A stretch of 53,210 nt of DNA from an uncultured Rhodospirillaceae bacterium (lineage in GTDB: Bacteria; Pseudomonadota; Alphaproteobacteria; MPNO01; UBA2964): contig CAJXEC010000005.1 in NCBI GenBank assembly GCA_913052165.1, positions 1-53,210 on the forward strand, read 5' to 3'. The notes under the pieces are model-generated. The model saw nothing but the letters and a program-made list of their open reading frames with translations, searched no databases and was not told where the DNA came from. Position numbers and translations under genes: made by a program. This document shows positions 1 to 7,573 of this stretch, piece after piece; position 1 is the first letter of the stretch, and each line of letters begins with the position of its first letter.

Positions 1-1286
1 TTTTAGGAAAAAGCCCGAAAAAATTTCGACCTCAAAAGCGTTTTCTGAGCCTGATATCAACAGGTGATAAAAGTGCCGTTGCTTCTTATGGCAAGCTCTG
101 TGTCAGGGGTTCTGCAATTTGGAAGTGGAAAAACTGGATCGACTCCAGGTTTATGAAAAAATTTAACGACCTTCCAGAAATGGAGGAAGTTGAAAAGACA
201 GATCTGCCAAACGGATTGGCCAGTGCGGAGGTTGTCCAGGAAATTTCTGCGATTGCGATGCGCTGTGGGGGTTGTGGGGCCAAGGTTGGCGCCACAGTGC
301 TAACACGAGCCCTTAGCGAGCTTAAACCCGCGCCCAGGAAGGACGTATTAATCGGCTTGCATGAACCTGATGATGCGGCAGTAGTGGAGGTGCCAGCCGG
401 CAAAGCCGTGGTTCACACGGTCGATTATTTTCGATCAATGGTCGATGATCCTTTTGTATTCGGAAAGATTGCTGCCAATCACAGTCTTGGTGATATTTAC
501 GCAATGGGAGGGGAGCCTCAAACAGCTCTAGGCATAGCGACAGTCCCCTTTGGCGTTGAAGAAAAAGTAGAGGACACCCTCAAGCAGATGATGGCCGGTG
601 CGATGGAAATTCTCAACGATGCAAATTGCGCACTCGTTGGCGGTCATACATCAGAAGGTCCAGAGCTGAGCCTTGGCTTCTCCGTTAATGGTTTGATTGA
701 TCAAAAAAAGATTATGAGGAAAGGGGGACTTGAGCCTGGAGATAAATTGATAGTGACCAAGCCAATTGGTACCGGCACGTTGTTCGCGGCTAATATGAGA
801 CATAAAGCAAAAGGTCGTTGGATTTCGGCGGCCTTAAATCATATGTCTATGTCTAACCGTATGGCTGCCGAATGTCTGGTGAAGTATCAATCTCGGTCTG
901 CCACTGACATAACAGGTTTTGGGCTTTTGGGGCATCTGGTGGAGATGGTTCGAGCTTCGGGTGTCGATGTGAACCTAGAGCTCTCCGCAGTTCCGTTCAT
1001 GGATGGTGCCGTTGACACAGCTAAATTAGGAATTTTGTCATCGCTTCAACCTCAAAATGTTCGTTTGCGAAGAGCTGTGGCAAATTTAGAGGAAGCGGGA
1101 AGAGATCCTCGTTATCCGTTGATTTATGATCCCCAAACTGCTGGTGGGCTTTTGGCCGGAGTTCCAAACGCCACGGCGAATGAATGTGTGGATGAGCTCA
1201 GAAAAATAGGTTACACAGAAACCAAAATTGTTGGTGAAGTCCTCAAGCAATCCGAAAAACTCGAGCCGATCACGATAAAGCTTTAA
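1..1286 (+). CDS. selD: NDH-SelD fusion, selenophosphate synthetase (SenC/SelD type), 5' partial
   Basis: Makes selenophosphate from selenide and ATP, the activated selenium donor. An ATG at 153 would give 377 residues, but the same frame is open back to base 3. That upstream part reads FRPQKRFLSLISTG and then WKWKNWIDSRFMKKF, which is the C-terminal signature of the pyridine-nucleotide-disulfide oxidoreductase domain fused to SelD in many proteobacteria and cyanobacteria. The gene therefore starts left of the window and 153 is an internal Met. Numbered from that Met, the SelD active-site loop CGGCGAK has Cys41 (E. coli Cys17 position) and Lys44. The ATP-binding segment GGHTSEGPELSLGF and the C-terminal DPQTAGGLL motif are intact. 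The active residue is Cys, not selenocysteine. Its neighbours are a SenB-like glycosyltransferase and a SenA-like synthase, which points to selenoneine supply. It may also serve tRNA or protein selenation. Confidence 0.93.
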   Translation, partial: LGKSPKKFRPQKRFLSLISTGDKSAVASYGKLCVRGSAIWKWKNWIDSRFMKKFNDLPEMEEVEKTDLPNGLASAEVVQEISAIAMRCGGCGAKVGATVLTRALSELKPAPRKDVLIGLHEPDDAAVVEVPAGKAVVHTVDYFRSMVDDPFVFGKIAANHSLGDIYAMGGEPQTALGIATVPFGVEEKVEDTLKQMMAGAMEILNDANCALVGGHTSEGPELSLGFSVNGLIDQKKIMRKGGLEPGDKLIVTKPIGTGTLFAANMRHKAKGRWISAALNHMSMSNRMAAECLVKYQSRSATDITGFGLLGHLVEMVRASGVDVNLELSAVPFMDGAVDTAKLGILSSLQPQNVRLRRAVANLEEAGRDPRYPLIYDPQTAGGLLAGVPNATANECVDELRKIGYTETKIVGEVLKQSEKLEPITIKL

Positions 1287-2223
1287 TTAATTCCTTCCAT
1301 TTTCTTCTCTCCAGTTCGGGTTGAAAAAGCTTTTGCCTGCTTGTGACTTGTGACTCCAGCTTACTTAAAAAATTTATGTCGTTTTCCGCTCGACCCAGTG
1401 TTTCGGCCAAATCGATTTCATCTCTTACCCTAAAGTAGCCCTCATAATCCCCTCCAAGCAGGCCAATATTTCCATCAATATCGGAGGCGATCACCGGCAA
1501 ACCGCAAACGATAGCTTCCGATAAAACATTGGCGCCCCCTTCCATGTTGGAACTAATTATCATGGCATGGGATCTTAGGTATTGACGTCTTACTGACCAA
1601 CGGGGCACCTCCCCTCTCCAATCAAAACGGGTATTAAGTGAAGCTTCGAGCTTCACTTTTTCTTCCCATTTTGCGTTGTGTGCTTTTCCTAAGTGAACGA
1701 TCCGGATCCGAGAATTTTGGGGTAGGAGGCGGGCGGCTAAAGCGGGGCGTAAGCTGTCTTTTTCGTCACGTAAATGACCGACCACGCAAAGTTCAAATCG
1801 GTTCTTCGACGGAGATCGAGGAACGGTCAGTGGATCTGATGATTGATAAATTACTTTTAATTTTGCTCGAAAAACCTCGGGAATGGAACGCCACACAAGG
1901 TCATGCAAGCATACCAAAGCGCTCGCCCTTTCCATTGATTCGTATGTTTCTGAGGGATGGGAGTTTTGAAAATGATAAATATCTGTCCCCGCTAATAGAA
2001 CGATGAGCGGACGATTTGGGTGCGCGTCACTAAATGCTTTTATCGATTTTAGAGAGCGCCAGGCATGAATGGCGATCATCATGTCCGCGTTTGAGTTCAG
2101 ACTCTCTGTTAAAACCTCTACCCGATGGCCTAGATCACGTAATATTTTGGCCCAACGAACGGCCGTCGCACGATTTCCGGCCCGGGACTGTTTCCCCGCG
2201 GGAGTGATGACGCTAATCTTCAT
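1270..2223 (-). CDS. senB: TIGR04348-type glycosyltransferase, selenosugar synthase SenB-like
   Basis: A 317-residue GT-B glycosyltransferase. The N-terminus (MKISVITPAGKQSRAGNRAT, then AVRWAKILRDLGHRVEVL) matches the family found beside SelD and EgtB-like genes. In the characterised sen pathway SenB joins selenophosphate to a UDP-sugar, making a selenosugar and forming the C-Se bond. The nucleotide-sugar end is seen in EGGANVLSEAIVCGLPVIAS, the usual E-x7-E type region. The gene lies opposite to its partners: its 3' end overlaps the end of the selD-type gene by 17 bp, and its ATG lies only 14-23 bp from the possible starts of the divergent senA-type gene. Function is assigned from family and neighbourhood. 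Another sugar acceptor or donor remains possible. Confidence 0.85.
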   Translation of the reverse strand: MKISVITPAGKQSRAGNRATAVRWAKILRDLGHRVEVLTESLNSNADMMIAIHAWRSLKSIKAFSDAHPNRPLIVLLAGTDIYHFQNSHPSETYESMERASALVCLHDLVWRSIPEVFRAKLKVIYQSSDPLTVPRSPSKNRFELCVVGHLRDEKDSLRPALAARLLPQNSRIRIVHLGKAHNAKWEEKVKLEASLNTRFDWRGEVPRWSVRRQYLRSHAMIISSNMEGGANVLSEAIVCGLPVIASDIDGNIGLLGGDYEGYFRVRDEIDLAETLGRAENDINFLSKLESQVTSRQKLFQPELERRKWKELIKALS

Positions 2224-2246
2224 TATCGCTTCCTAACTTGGTCAAG

Positions 2247-3560
2247 ATGCCTGAAAAAAAAAGCAAAGAATACCTTTCATCTATCATGCAAAGTGCCCAT
2301 CAGCGAACACTGGAGCTGATCGACGGCCTAGATGCAAGTCAGCTGATAGGTCCTAAACTTCCTATCTTAAACCCATTATTATGGGAAATTGGTCATGTGG
2401 CGTGGTTTCATGAGCAATTTATCTTGCGGAGGGAATATGGCTATCCGCCAATGCTTGGGCGCGGGGATATCCTATACGACTCGATAGCGATAGCGCATGA
2501 CACGCGTTGGGACTTACCCCTCTATACTTTGCCCGAAATGAGAGATTACTTGGAGAAAGTATTAGATAGCTGTCTTAAGCGACTGGATGATGGGATCGCC
2601 AGTGAACGAGACTCATATCTCTATCAATTCACCACCTTTCATGAAGACATGCATGGGGAGGCTTTTACGTGGGCGAGGCAAACCCTGGCTTATCCAACCC
2701 CTAGGTTTGCGCCCGACGGTTTAGGGAAGAATTGTGCAGCAACTGCCAGCCAAAAAATGCTTGATAACAGCGACGTACAAATCCCTGGCGGCATTTTTGA
2801 ATTTGGTGCTAGCCGTGATGCAGCATTCTATTTTGATAACGAAAAATGGTCTCATAGTGTTAATGTAGCGCCGTTTCGGATGGCGAAGACCCCAGTGACT
2901 AATCTCGAATTTTTAGAATTTGTTGAGGACGGGGGTTACGAAAACGACTCCTTATGGTCTCTAGATGGTATTAATTGGCGACAATCTGTTTCTGCGAATA
3001 AGCCAATTTATTGGCGACGGAAAAAGTCAGGCTCCTGGGAGATGCGGCGTTTTGATAAATGGATTGATCTTCCGATCAATGAGCCCGTAATCCACATTAA
3101 TTGGTATGAAGCTAACGCGTTTTGCAAATGGGCTGCACGTCGTTTGCCAACGGAGGTGGAATGGGAGTTCGCCGCAACCATGAGAGATGACGGGAATGGA
3201 AAGCTTAAGAAATATAAGTTTCCCTGGGGTAATGATCACCCAACCCCTAACCACGCCTGTTTGGATGGTTATTCGCTTGGCTGTGTTCCTATCGATCACT
3301 GTCAAGAGGGTAAAAGCTTCTGGGGATTATCACATCTGATAGGGAATGTATGGGAGTGGACGAGCGATACCTTCGGGCCTTTTGCTGAATTTCAACCGGA
3401 CGATTATAAAGAGTATTCAGAGCCACTTTTTGGTTCTACCAAAGTGCTTCGAGGGGGCGCTTGGACCACCCGTTCAAGATATGTCACGGGTAATTATAGA
3501 AATTATTTCCAACCTGACCGGCGGGATGTTTTGGCTGGATTTAGAACCTGCGCTCTTTGA
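2247..3560 (+). CDS. senA: EgtB-family selenoneine synthase SenA-like
   Basis: Nonheme-iron sulfoxide-synthase family protein of about 437 residues with an N-terminal DinB-like domain and a C-terminal formylglycine-generating-enzyme fold. Numbered from a possible TTG at 2238 (the ATG at 2247 is Met4), the iron ligands are visible as His53 in WEIGHVAWF and His135/His139 in FHEDMHGEAF, the EgtB three-His pattern. The C-terminal FGE-like half has RLPTEVEWEFAA, GNVWEWTSD and VLRGGAWTTRSR. In the known pathway SenA couples a selenosugar to hercynine using oxygen. The segment LIGPKLPILNPLLWEIGHV fits the SenA/EgtB branch. The SelD and SenB neighbours make SenA more likely than ergothioneine EgtB. 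No EgtD (histidine methyltransferase) is in the window, so hercynine must come from elsewhere. Neither start has a strong Shine-Dalgarno. Confidence 0.87.
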   Translation: MPEKKSKEYLSSIMQSAHQRTLELIDGLDASQLIGPKLPILNPLLWEIGHVAWFHEQFILRREYGYPPMLGRGDILYDSIAIAHDTRWDLPLYTLPEMRDYLEKVLDSCLKRLDDGIASERDSYLYQFTTFHEDMHGEAFTWARQTLAYPTPRFAPDGLGKNCAATASQKMLDNSDVQIPGGIFEFGASRDAAFYFDNEKWSHSVNVAPFRMAKTPVTNLEFLEFVEDGGYENDSLWSLDGINWRQSVSANKPIYWRRKKSGSWEMRRFDKWIDLPINEPVIHINWYEANAFCKWAARRLPTEVEWEFAATMRDDGNGKLKKYKFPWGNDHPTPNHACLDGYSLGCVPIDHCQEGKSFWGLSHLIGNVWEWTSDTFGPFAEFQPDDYKEYSEPLFGSTKVLRGGAWTTRSRYVTGNYRNYFQPDRRDVLAGFRTCAL

Positions 3561-3563
3561 GAA

Positions 3564-4430
3564 CTAGATCTTTCCACTCTCTTTCCAAGCTTTTTCCAGT
3601 GGGGTTTTACGCTCTGGTGTCGTAAAAATAACCGGCTCCCGACAACCTTCTGCGGCCTCGTCAGGAGTAAGGGATTCGTCCCATCTTTCTGCTACGTATC
3701 TGCATCCGGTAATGCCATCAGAGGCGGGGGAGGCTAACCAAACCGAAGGTTTTTTTATCACCTTTGGATCTAATCCCCGACCCTCTATTTTACCGGTTCC
3801 AAATTTGGTGTCCACGGCTCCACCAGGGCTTAAGGTGTTAACAGTGATGCCAGTATCATAAAGCCACTCAGCCCATGCTATCGTTGCGGCATCCAATGCT
3901 GCTTTCGATGGCCCGTAAGGTGTGATTGCCTTTCGGTGCATAGAGTCGGTTCGCTTTGATATATTAATAATCCTTCCCCAACCTTCTTTCGAAATGAATT
4001 TACCTGCGGCATGCATCATGAGAAAAGGGCCCAAAACATTGGTGTCGATGACATCCCTGAAACCCTTCGGATTTACATCCCAAAGGTTTAAAGACCCATC
4101 GCCATGGTGCACATAGCGCCCCGCTTTTCCTGCGTTGTTGACTAGAATGTGAAGGCTCCCGAACTTATCAATAGTTTCAGAGACTGATTGCGCGCAATCA
4201 GTCTCTGAAACTACGTCAGCAACTACGCAATGAGCTTTCGATCCTTGTTTCTCAACAAGAGCCTTTGTTTCTTGCAATTCGGCATCAATTAGAGGCTTAT
4301 CTTCATCGGATGCTGCCGCTGCGGTTAATGTGATGGCCGACACACCAGCTTCAGCAAAAGCGACAGCCATCTCTCTGCCTAATCCTCGAGATCCGCCTGT
4401 TATAAGCGCAGTTTTTCCTTCAAGATTCAC
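3564..4430 (-). CDS. Short-chain dehydrogenase/reductase with palindromic coding segment
   Basis: A 288-residue NAD(P)-dependent SDR. The nucleotide-binding motif TGGSRGLG is at residues 11-18, NNAG is near 98-101, and the catalytic residues are Ser158, Tyr172 and Lys176 (YGPSK). An extra C-terminal stretch after the core contains VAERWDESLTPDEAAEG. The substrate is unknown; the family oxidises or reduces alcohols and ketones, often on acyl-CoA or small hydroxy compounds. It converges on the senA-type gene with only 3 bp between the stop codons. Residues 73-87 are encoded by a perfect 42-bp palindrome (separate entry), yet the length between the DV and FG landmarks is normal, so the frame is intact. 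Confidence 0.88.
   Translation of the reverse strand: MNLEGKTALITGGSRGLGREMAVAFAEAGVSAITLTAAAASDEDKPLIDAELQETKALVEKQGSKAHCVVADVVSETDCAQSVSETIDKFGSLHILVNNAGKAGRYVHHGDGSLNLWDVNPKGFRDVIDTNVLGPFLMMHAAGKFISKEGWGRIINISKRTDSMHRKAITPYGPSKAALDAATIAWAEWLYDTGITVNTLSPGGAVDTKFGTGKIEGRGLDPKVIKKPSVWLASPASDGITGCRYVAERWDESLTPDEAAEGCREPVIFTTPERKTPLEKAWKESGKI
4172..4213. repeat. Perfect 42-bp palindrome inside the SDR gene
   Basis: Two 21-base arms (4172-4192 and 4193-4213) are exact reverse complements with no spacer, centred on GCGC. The next pair outward (4171 A, 4214 C) does not match. The palindrome lies wholly inside a coding sequence and encodes residues 73-87, with a VSET tetrapeptide once from each arm in different codons. 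As RNA it could fold into a hairpin of about 19 bp with a short loop. No inserted residues are apparent against the usual SDR spacing, so it seems to have formed in place, for example by template-switch correction of an imperfect palindrome, not by insertion. Confidence 0.97.
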
Positions 4431-4544
4431 CTTAATTCCTTTTTTTACACTTAGAGGTACTGAAAGTAGTTTTTATTCTGGCTTTTAACCTTGGATTACA
4501 AATAGCACACAATACGCCGGAGCGCCTCGGATTGGCGTGTAGGT

Positions 4545-5426
4545 TTAGAGATATCCGTCTGCCACTGCATCGAGTTTTTTCACCATGTCGGGATCTCGCG
4601 CCTCTTTTGGCGTTACAATCGCTTTTGCTAAGGCTTGATGACATCCCATAGCACAGGAAGTTTTGCGTTCGGAGATCATGGGTATCAAAGCCTTTAATAA
4701 TTCTTTTGCAGTGGCTGCATTTTTGTGAAGAACGTCTATCACTGTTTCGACATTCACGTCATCATGTTCCAAATGCCAGCAATCATAGTCAGTGACCATG
4801 GCCACTGTGGCGTAACACATCTCGGCTTCGCGTGCTAGCTTCGCTTCCGGCATATTGGTCATGCCGATAACATCACAATTCCAACTCCTGTAGAGCTCGC
4901 TCTCCGCTCGGGAAGAAAACTGGGGTCCTTCCATAACTAAGTATGTTCCTCCGCGCACTACTGGGAGCCGTATTTCCGAGGCGGCTCGTTGTATGAGATC
5001 TCCAAGACGCCCGCAGACAGGATCAGCCATCGAGACATGCGCCACAAATCCTTTACCAAAAAAGCTTTTTTTCCTATCAAAAGTTCTGTCGATGAGTTGG
5101 TCAACAATTACAAACGTGCCGGGGCATAATTTTTCTTTCAATGATCCTACAGCGGATAATGAGAGGATTTCTGTGCAGCCAGCACGTTTCAGCACATCAA
5201 TATTGGCACGATAGTTAATATCCGACGGCGAGATATTATGGCCTCGTCCATGTCGGGGAAGAAAAACTACCTCTTGTCCCATTACATTGCCGAAAACAAG
5301 GTCATCGGACGGGGAGCCGAAGGGAGATACTATCGACTCCACTCTGATATCTTCGACCCCTTCGATATCATATATCCCGCTACCCCCGATAATACCTAGA
5401 ATTGGGTTTTTGGATCCAATAGCCAT
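4545..5426 (-). CDS. mtnP: S-methyl-5'-thioadenosine phosphorylase
   Basis: Phosphorolyses methylthioadenosine, the by-product of polyamine and homoserine-lactone synthesis, to adenine and methylthioribose-1-phosphate, feeding methionine salvage. About 293 residues, the normal length, starting at the ATG of MAIGSKNP; an upstream ATG at 5474 would add 16 unconserved residues. Family landmarks are IGGSGIYD (phosphate-binding loop), PRHGRGH, LSAVGSL, VMEGPQFSSRAES and GMTNMPEAKLAREAEMCYA, followed by VTDYDCWH near the purine site. Substrate choice between MTA and inosine or guanosine cannot be fixed with certainty, but the motif set favours MTA. No other methionine-salvage genes are adjacent. 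It lies 114 bp upstream of the SDR on the same strand, so co-transcription is possible. Confidence 0.93.
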   Translation of the reverse strand: MAIGSKNPILGIIGGSGIYDIEGVEDIRVESIVSPFGSPSDDLVFGNVMGQEVVFLPRHGRGHNISPSDINYRANIDVLKRAGCTEILSLSAVGSLKEKLCPGTFVIVDQLIDRTFDRKKSFFGKGFVAHVSMADPVCGRLGDLIQRAASEIRLPVVRGGTYLVMEGPQFSSRAESELYRSWNCDVIGMTNMPEAKLAREAEMCYATVAMVTDYDCWHLEHDDVNVETVIDVLHKNAATAKELLKALIPMISERKTSCAMGCHQALAKAIVTPKEARDPDMVKKLDAVADGYL

Positions 5427-5491
5427 TTTGTAGATTCCACAATCAAGTTTTGATCTGAGTATATCGACATGCACAAGAAAATGGGAATCCC

Positions 5492-5827
5492 AACTGTAGT
5501 TTTATAGGAAAGTAAGGAGGTCAAGCGCGGGATAGGGGAGGTTTTTGTGTCATTGCCAAAGGGCAGGTAACCAGCTCTTTACAAGAATTGCATGTAGTCC
5601 TTGCCCATATCTTGTGCGAATATGCAGAAAAATTGATGTTTGGCGAAGAGTCCGTGGCTGTAATAATGCGCAATCAGAACCCTTTTTATTCGGATGCCTT
5701 TGAAATTCAAGAAACGCCAGGTTTTTTATTGGTGGTCAATTCACTCCCCTGTTCGGCCTGTGGTTTAGAGAAAAAAATCAGATCCGCAAAAAGAACTTTT
5801 GTGTGTATCTGGCTTAAAACTACAGTT
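5492..5827. repeat. Region bounded by 13-bp inverted repeats (possible MITE-like relic)
   Basis: The 13-mer AACTGTAGTTTTA at 5492-5504 recurs as its exact reverse complement at 5815-5827, enclosing about 310 bp with no recognisable gene, between divergent mtnP and the HAD phosphatase. A 96-codon reading frame (5588-5878, TTG start) runs through it and out past the right repeat; I do not recognise its product and there is no good ribosome site. The plus strand also has AAGGAGG at 5514-5520 with no convincing start after it. No target-site duplication was seen beside the repeats, so a mobile element is only a guess and chance is possible. Confidence 0.35.
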
Positions 5828-5938
5828 TTGTTGCAACGGATCTTGCTTGATCATCTATGGTTGAAGAGGAGCTGGTAGTTTGGAGGCAGTAGTTGGCATC
5901 GGCTCGGGTAACCGCTTCTATTCGATGTTGGTCGCCGA

Positions 5939-6478
5939 GTGATCCACGGGAATTCCATAGGCCATAAAAGCGGCCGACCGGCTGTTTTTTTTGATAGAGA
6001 TGGCGTTTTGAACAGGGATACGGGCTATGTTCACCGCATTCAGGACTTTGATTGGAAGCCGGGATCCAAAAAAGCAATTCAATATTTAAATCAACTTGGG
6101 TTTTTAGTGTTTGTGGTAACCAATCAGGCCGGTGTAGCGAGGGGTTATTATGAGATCGATGATGTAATCTCACTCCACAATTGGATTAACCTCCAGCTTA
6201 AAAAAATCGGCGCTCACATAGATAACTTTTATTTTTGCCCTCATCACCCGACTGCTGGTAGCGGTAAATTCACTCGTCACTGTAGTTGTAGGAAGCCAGA
6301 GCCTGGAATGATCCTATCGGCATTTGCTGAGTGGCATATCGATAAGAAAGCGAGTTTTTTGGTCGGTGACAGACAAACGGACCTAGAGGCAGCCGATAGG
6401 GCAGGAATTACAGGCCATCTTGTTGGAGAGCAAGATCTTTATTCATTGGTTAGGGATATAGTGGAATCATCTAATTAG
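5939..6478 (+). CDS. gmhB: D,D-heptose 1,7-bisphosphate phosphatase (GmhB-type HAD)
   Basis: A 179-residue HAD phosphatase of the histidinol-phosphatase/GmhB subfamily. Motif I is FFDRDGVLNRDTGYV with Asp19 and Asp21, motif II is in VVTNQAGVARG, and motif IV is VGDRQTDLEAA. The zinc loop of this group is present as C100-x-H102 and C115-x-C117 (CPHHP and CSCRKPEPGM). GmhB removes the 7-phosphate during ADP-heptose synthesis for lipopolysaccharide or S-layer glycans. The start is GTG without a clear Shine-Dalgarno; two in-frame stops just upstream prevent extension. No other heptose genes are nearby, but it is followed after 60 bp by a transaldolase, a sugar-phosphate context. HisB-N activity is less likely without his genes around. 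Confidence 0.85.
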   Translation: MIHGNSIGHKSGRPAVFFDRDGVLNRDTGYVHRIQDFDWKPGSKKAIQYLNQLGFLVFVVTNQAGVARGYYEIDDVISLHNWINLQLKKIGAHIDNFYFCPHHPTAGSGKFTRHCSCRKPEPGMILSAFAEWHIDKKASFLVGDRQTDLEAADRAGITGHLVGEQDLYSLVRDIVESSN

Positions 6479-6538
6479 ATATGAATAACATTTATGGTAG
6501 TTGGATAGATCGACTTTATTAAATTAGGGGCGAAAATT

Positions 6539-7264
6539 ATGGCAAGCATAAATGATTTAAAGGTCAAGGTTTTTGCGGACGGTGCTGACTTAGACTCAAT
6601 GGTTGAGTTTTCTAAAAACCCGCTGATCCAAGGCTTCACAACTAATCCAAGTTTGATGCATGCTGCGGGGGTAAGGGACTATCCGGCATTCGCCAGAGAA
6701 GTCGTTCAGGCCATACCTGACCGCCATATTTCCTTTGAAGTTTTCGCAGATGAGTTTTCCGAGATGGAAGCCCAAGCCAGGGTGATTTCGACGTGGGGCG
6801 AAAAAGTTTACGCAAAAATACCCGTTACAAATTCAAAGGCAAAGTCCTCTTGTGATATCATCAGAAAGCTCTCAAAAGACGCTATAAAGTTGAATATTAC
6901 CGCGATCTTTACACGTGAGCAGGTGGAGGCAGTGGCAGCAGTTTTGTCTCCGGAGACGCCGGCGGTAATCTCAGTTTTTGCTGGGCGCATTGCAGATGCC
7001 GGGATAGATCCAATGCCTGTAATGAGGGATTGTAAAGACATACTAAGTAGCTTGCCGGCAGCGGAGTTGCTTTGGGCAAGCTCAAGGGAAGTCTACAATT
7101 TGTTCCAAGCCGATCAAACAGGGTGTGATATAATCACAGTCGCGAGTGATGTTTTGGGCAAGCTGGCTACAATTGGGAGAGACCTTAGCCAATATTCACT
7201 GGAAACTGTCCAAGCTTTCTGCAGAGATGCAGAAAATGCAGGATTCAGCATACCGACCGATTGA
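6539..7264 (+). CDS. Transaldolase family protein (short, FSA/TalC-like)
   Basis: A 241-residue class I aldolase of the transaldolase family. The Schiff-base lysine is Lys93 in VYAKIPVTN. GFTTNPSLM (32-40) and NITAIFTREQ are the family's phosphate and substrate strands, and ISVFAGRIADAG is the conserved FAGR-type segment. It transfers or splits dihydroxyacetone units between sugar phosphates. Length and motifs resemble the short transaldolase/fructose-6-phosphate aldolase group more than the 310-residue TalB type. It follows the GmhB-type phosphatase on the same strand by 60 bp and may be co-transcribed, linking the pair to sugar-phosphate or heptose metabolism. Confidence 0.87.
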   Translation: MASINDLKVKVFADGADLDSMVEFSKNPLIQGFTTNPSLMHAAGVRDYPAFAREVVQAIPDRHISFEVFADEFSEMEAQARVISTWGEKVYAKIPVTNSKAKSSCDIIRKLSKDAIKLNITAIFTREQVEAVAAVLSPETPAVISVFAGRIADAGIDPMPVMRDCKDILSSLPAAELLWASSREVYNLFQADQTGCDIITVASDVLGKLATIGRDLSQYSLETVQAFCRDAENAGFSIPTD

Positions 7265-7573
7265 TTTTTTTTATAGCTTGGCCTGTTTCGGCATTAGAAA
7301 AATAAGGGAACGTATCATACCGAGCTTTGTGTTTTCGTCGAAATAAATTTGGACTAGCGGGTTTATCATCAATTCTCTTGGTGAGATTGGTTGAACAAGA
7401 AAAGTCGTGTGGATTTTTGACTTGGCTCTCATGGCCTACGTATATTCACGTTTGACCAAATATGTATTCCATTTCTAAACCAAAATACTTTTATTAGTGT
7501 ATACGGACTTATGTGCGCGATCGTTTCGGATCAGGAAGCCGAAGTCGGTTTTTTTCATTTCTTGATCCTATTC
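7265..7573. other. Intergenic region between convergent genes
   Basis: About 310 bp between the transaldolase stop and the end of the opposing acyl-CoA ligase gene. I see no credible gene. The only structure is an imperfect stem near its right end (separate entry). It is A+T-rich with scattered T runs. Confidence 0.6.
7528..7568. terminator. Candidate bidirectional hairpin between convergent genes
   Basis: GGATCAGGAA at 7528-7537 can pair with TTCTTGATCC at 7559-7568 (ten pairs, one G-U). Inside it are a small CCGA/TCGG stem and a T7 run on the plus strand. It sits where both the transaldolase (+) and the acyl-CoA ligase (-) would need termination. The T run is inside the outer stem, so this is not a textbook intrinsic terminator. 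Confidence 0.35.

Noticed and set aside
153-1286. Standalone SelD starting at the ATG at 153
   Set aside because: The same frame is open upstream and encodes the known NDH-domain tail, so this Met is internal.
1638-2006. A 122-codon frame opposite the glycosyltransferase
   Set aside because: Lies wholly antisense to a well-conserved gene and has no protein-like pattern.
2247-3560. Assignment as ergothioneine EgtB or as a formylglycine-generating enzyme for the sulfatase
   Set aside because: SelD and SenB neighbours favour SenA; the three-His N-terminal domain is not part of an FGE.
5588-5878. A 96-codon plus-strand frame with TTG start in the mtnP-gmhB gap
   Set aside because: No recognisable family, weak start and no ribosome site; described only within the repeat-bounded region.
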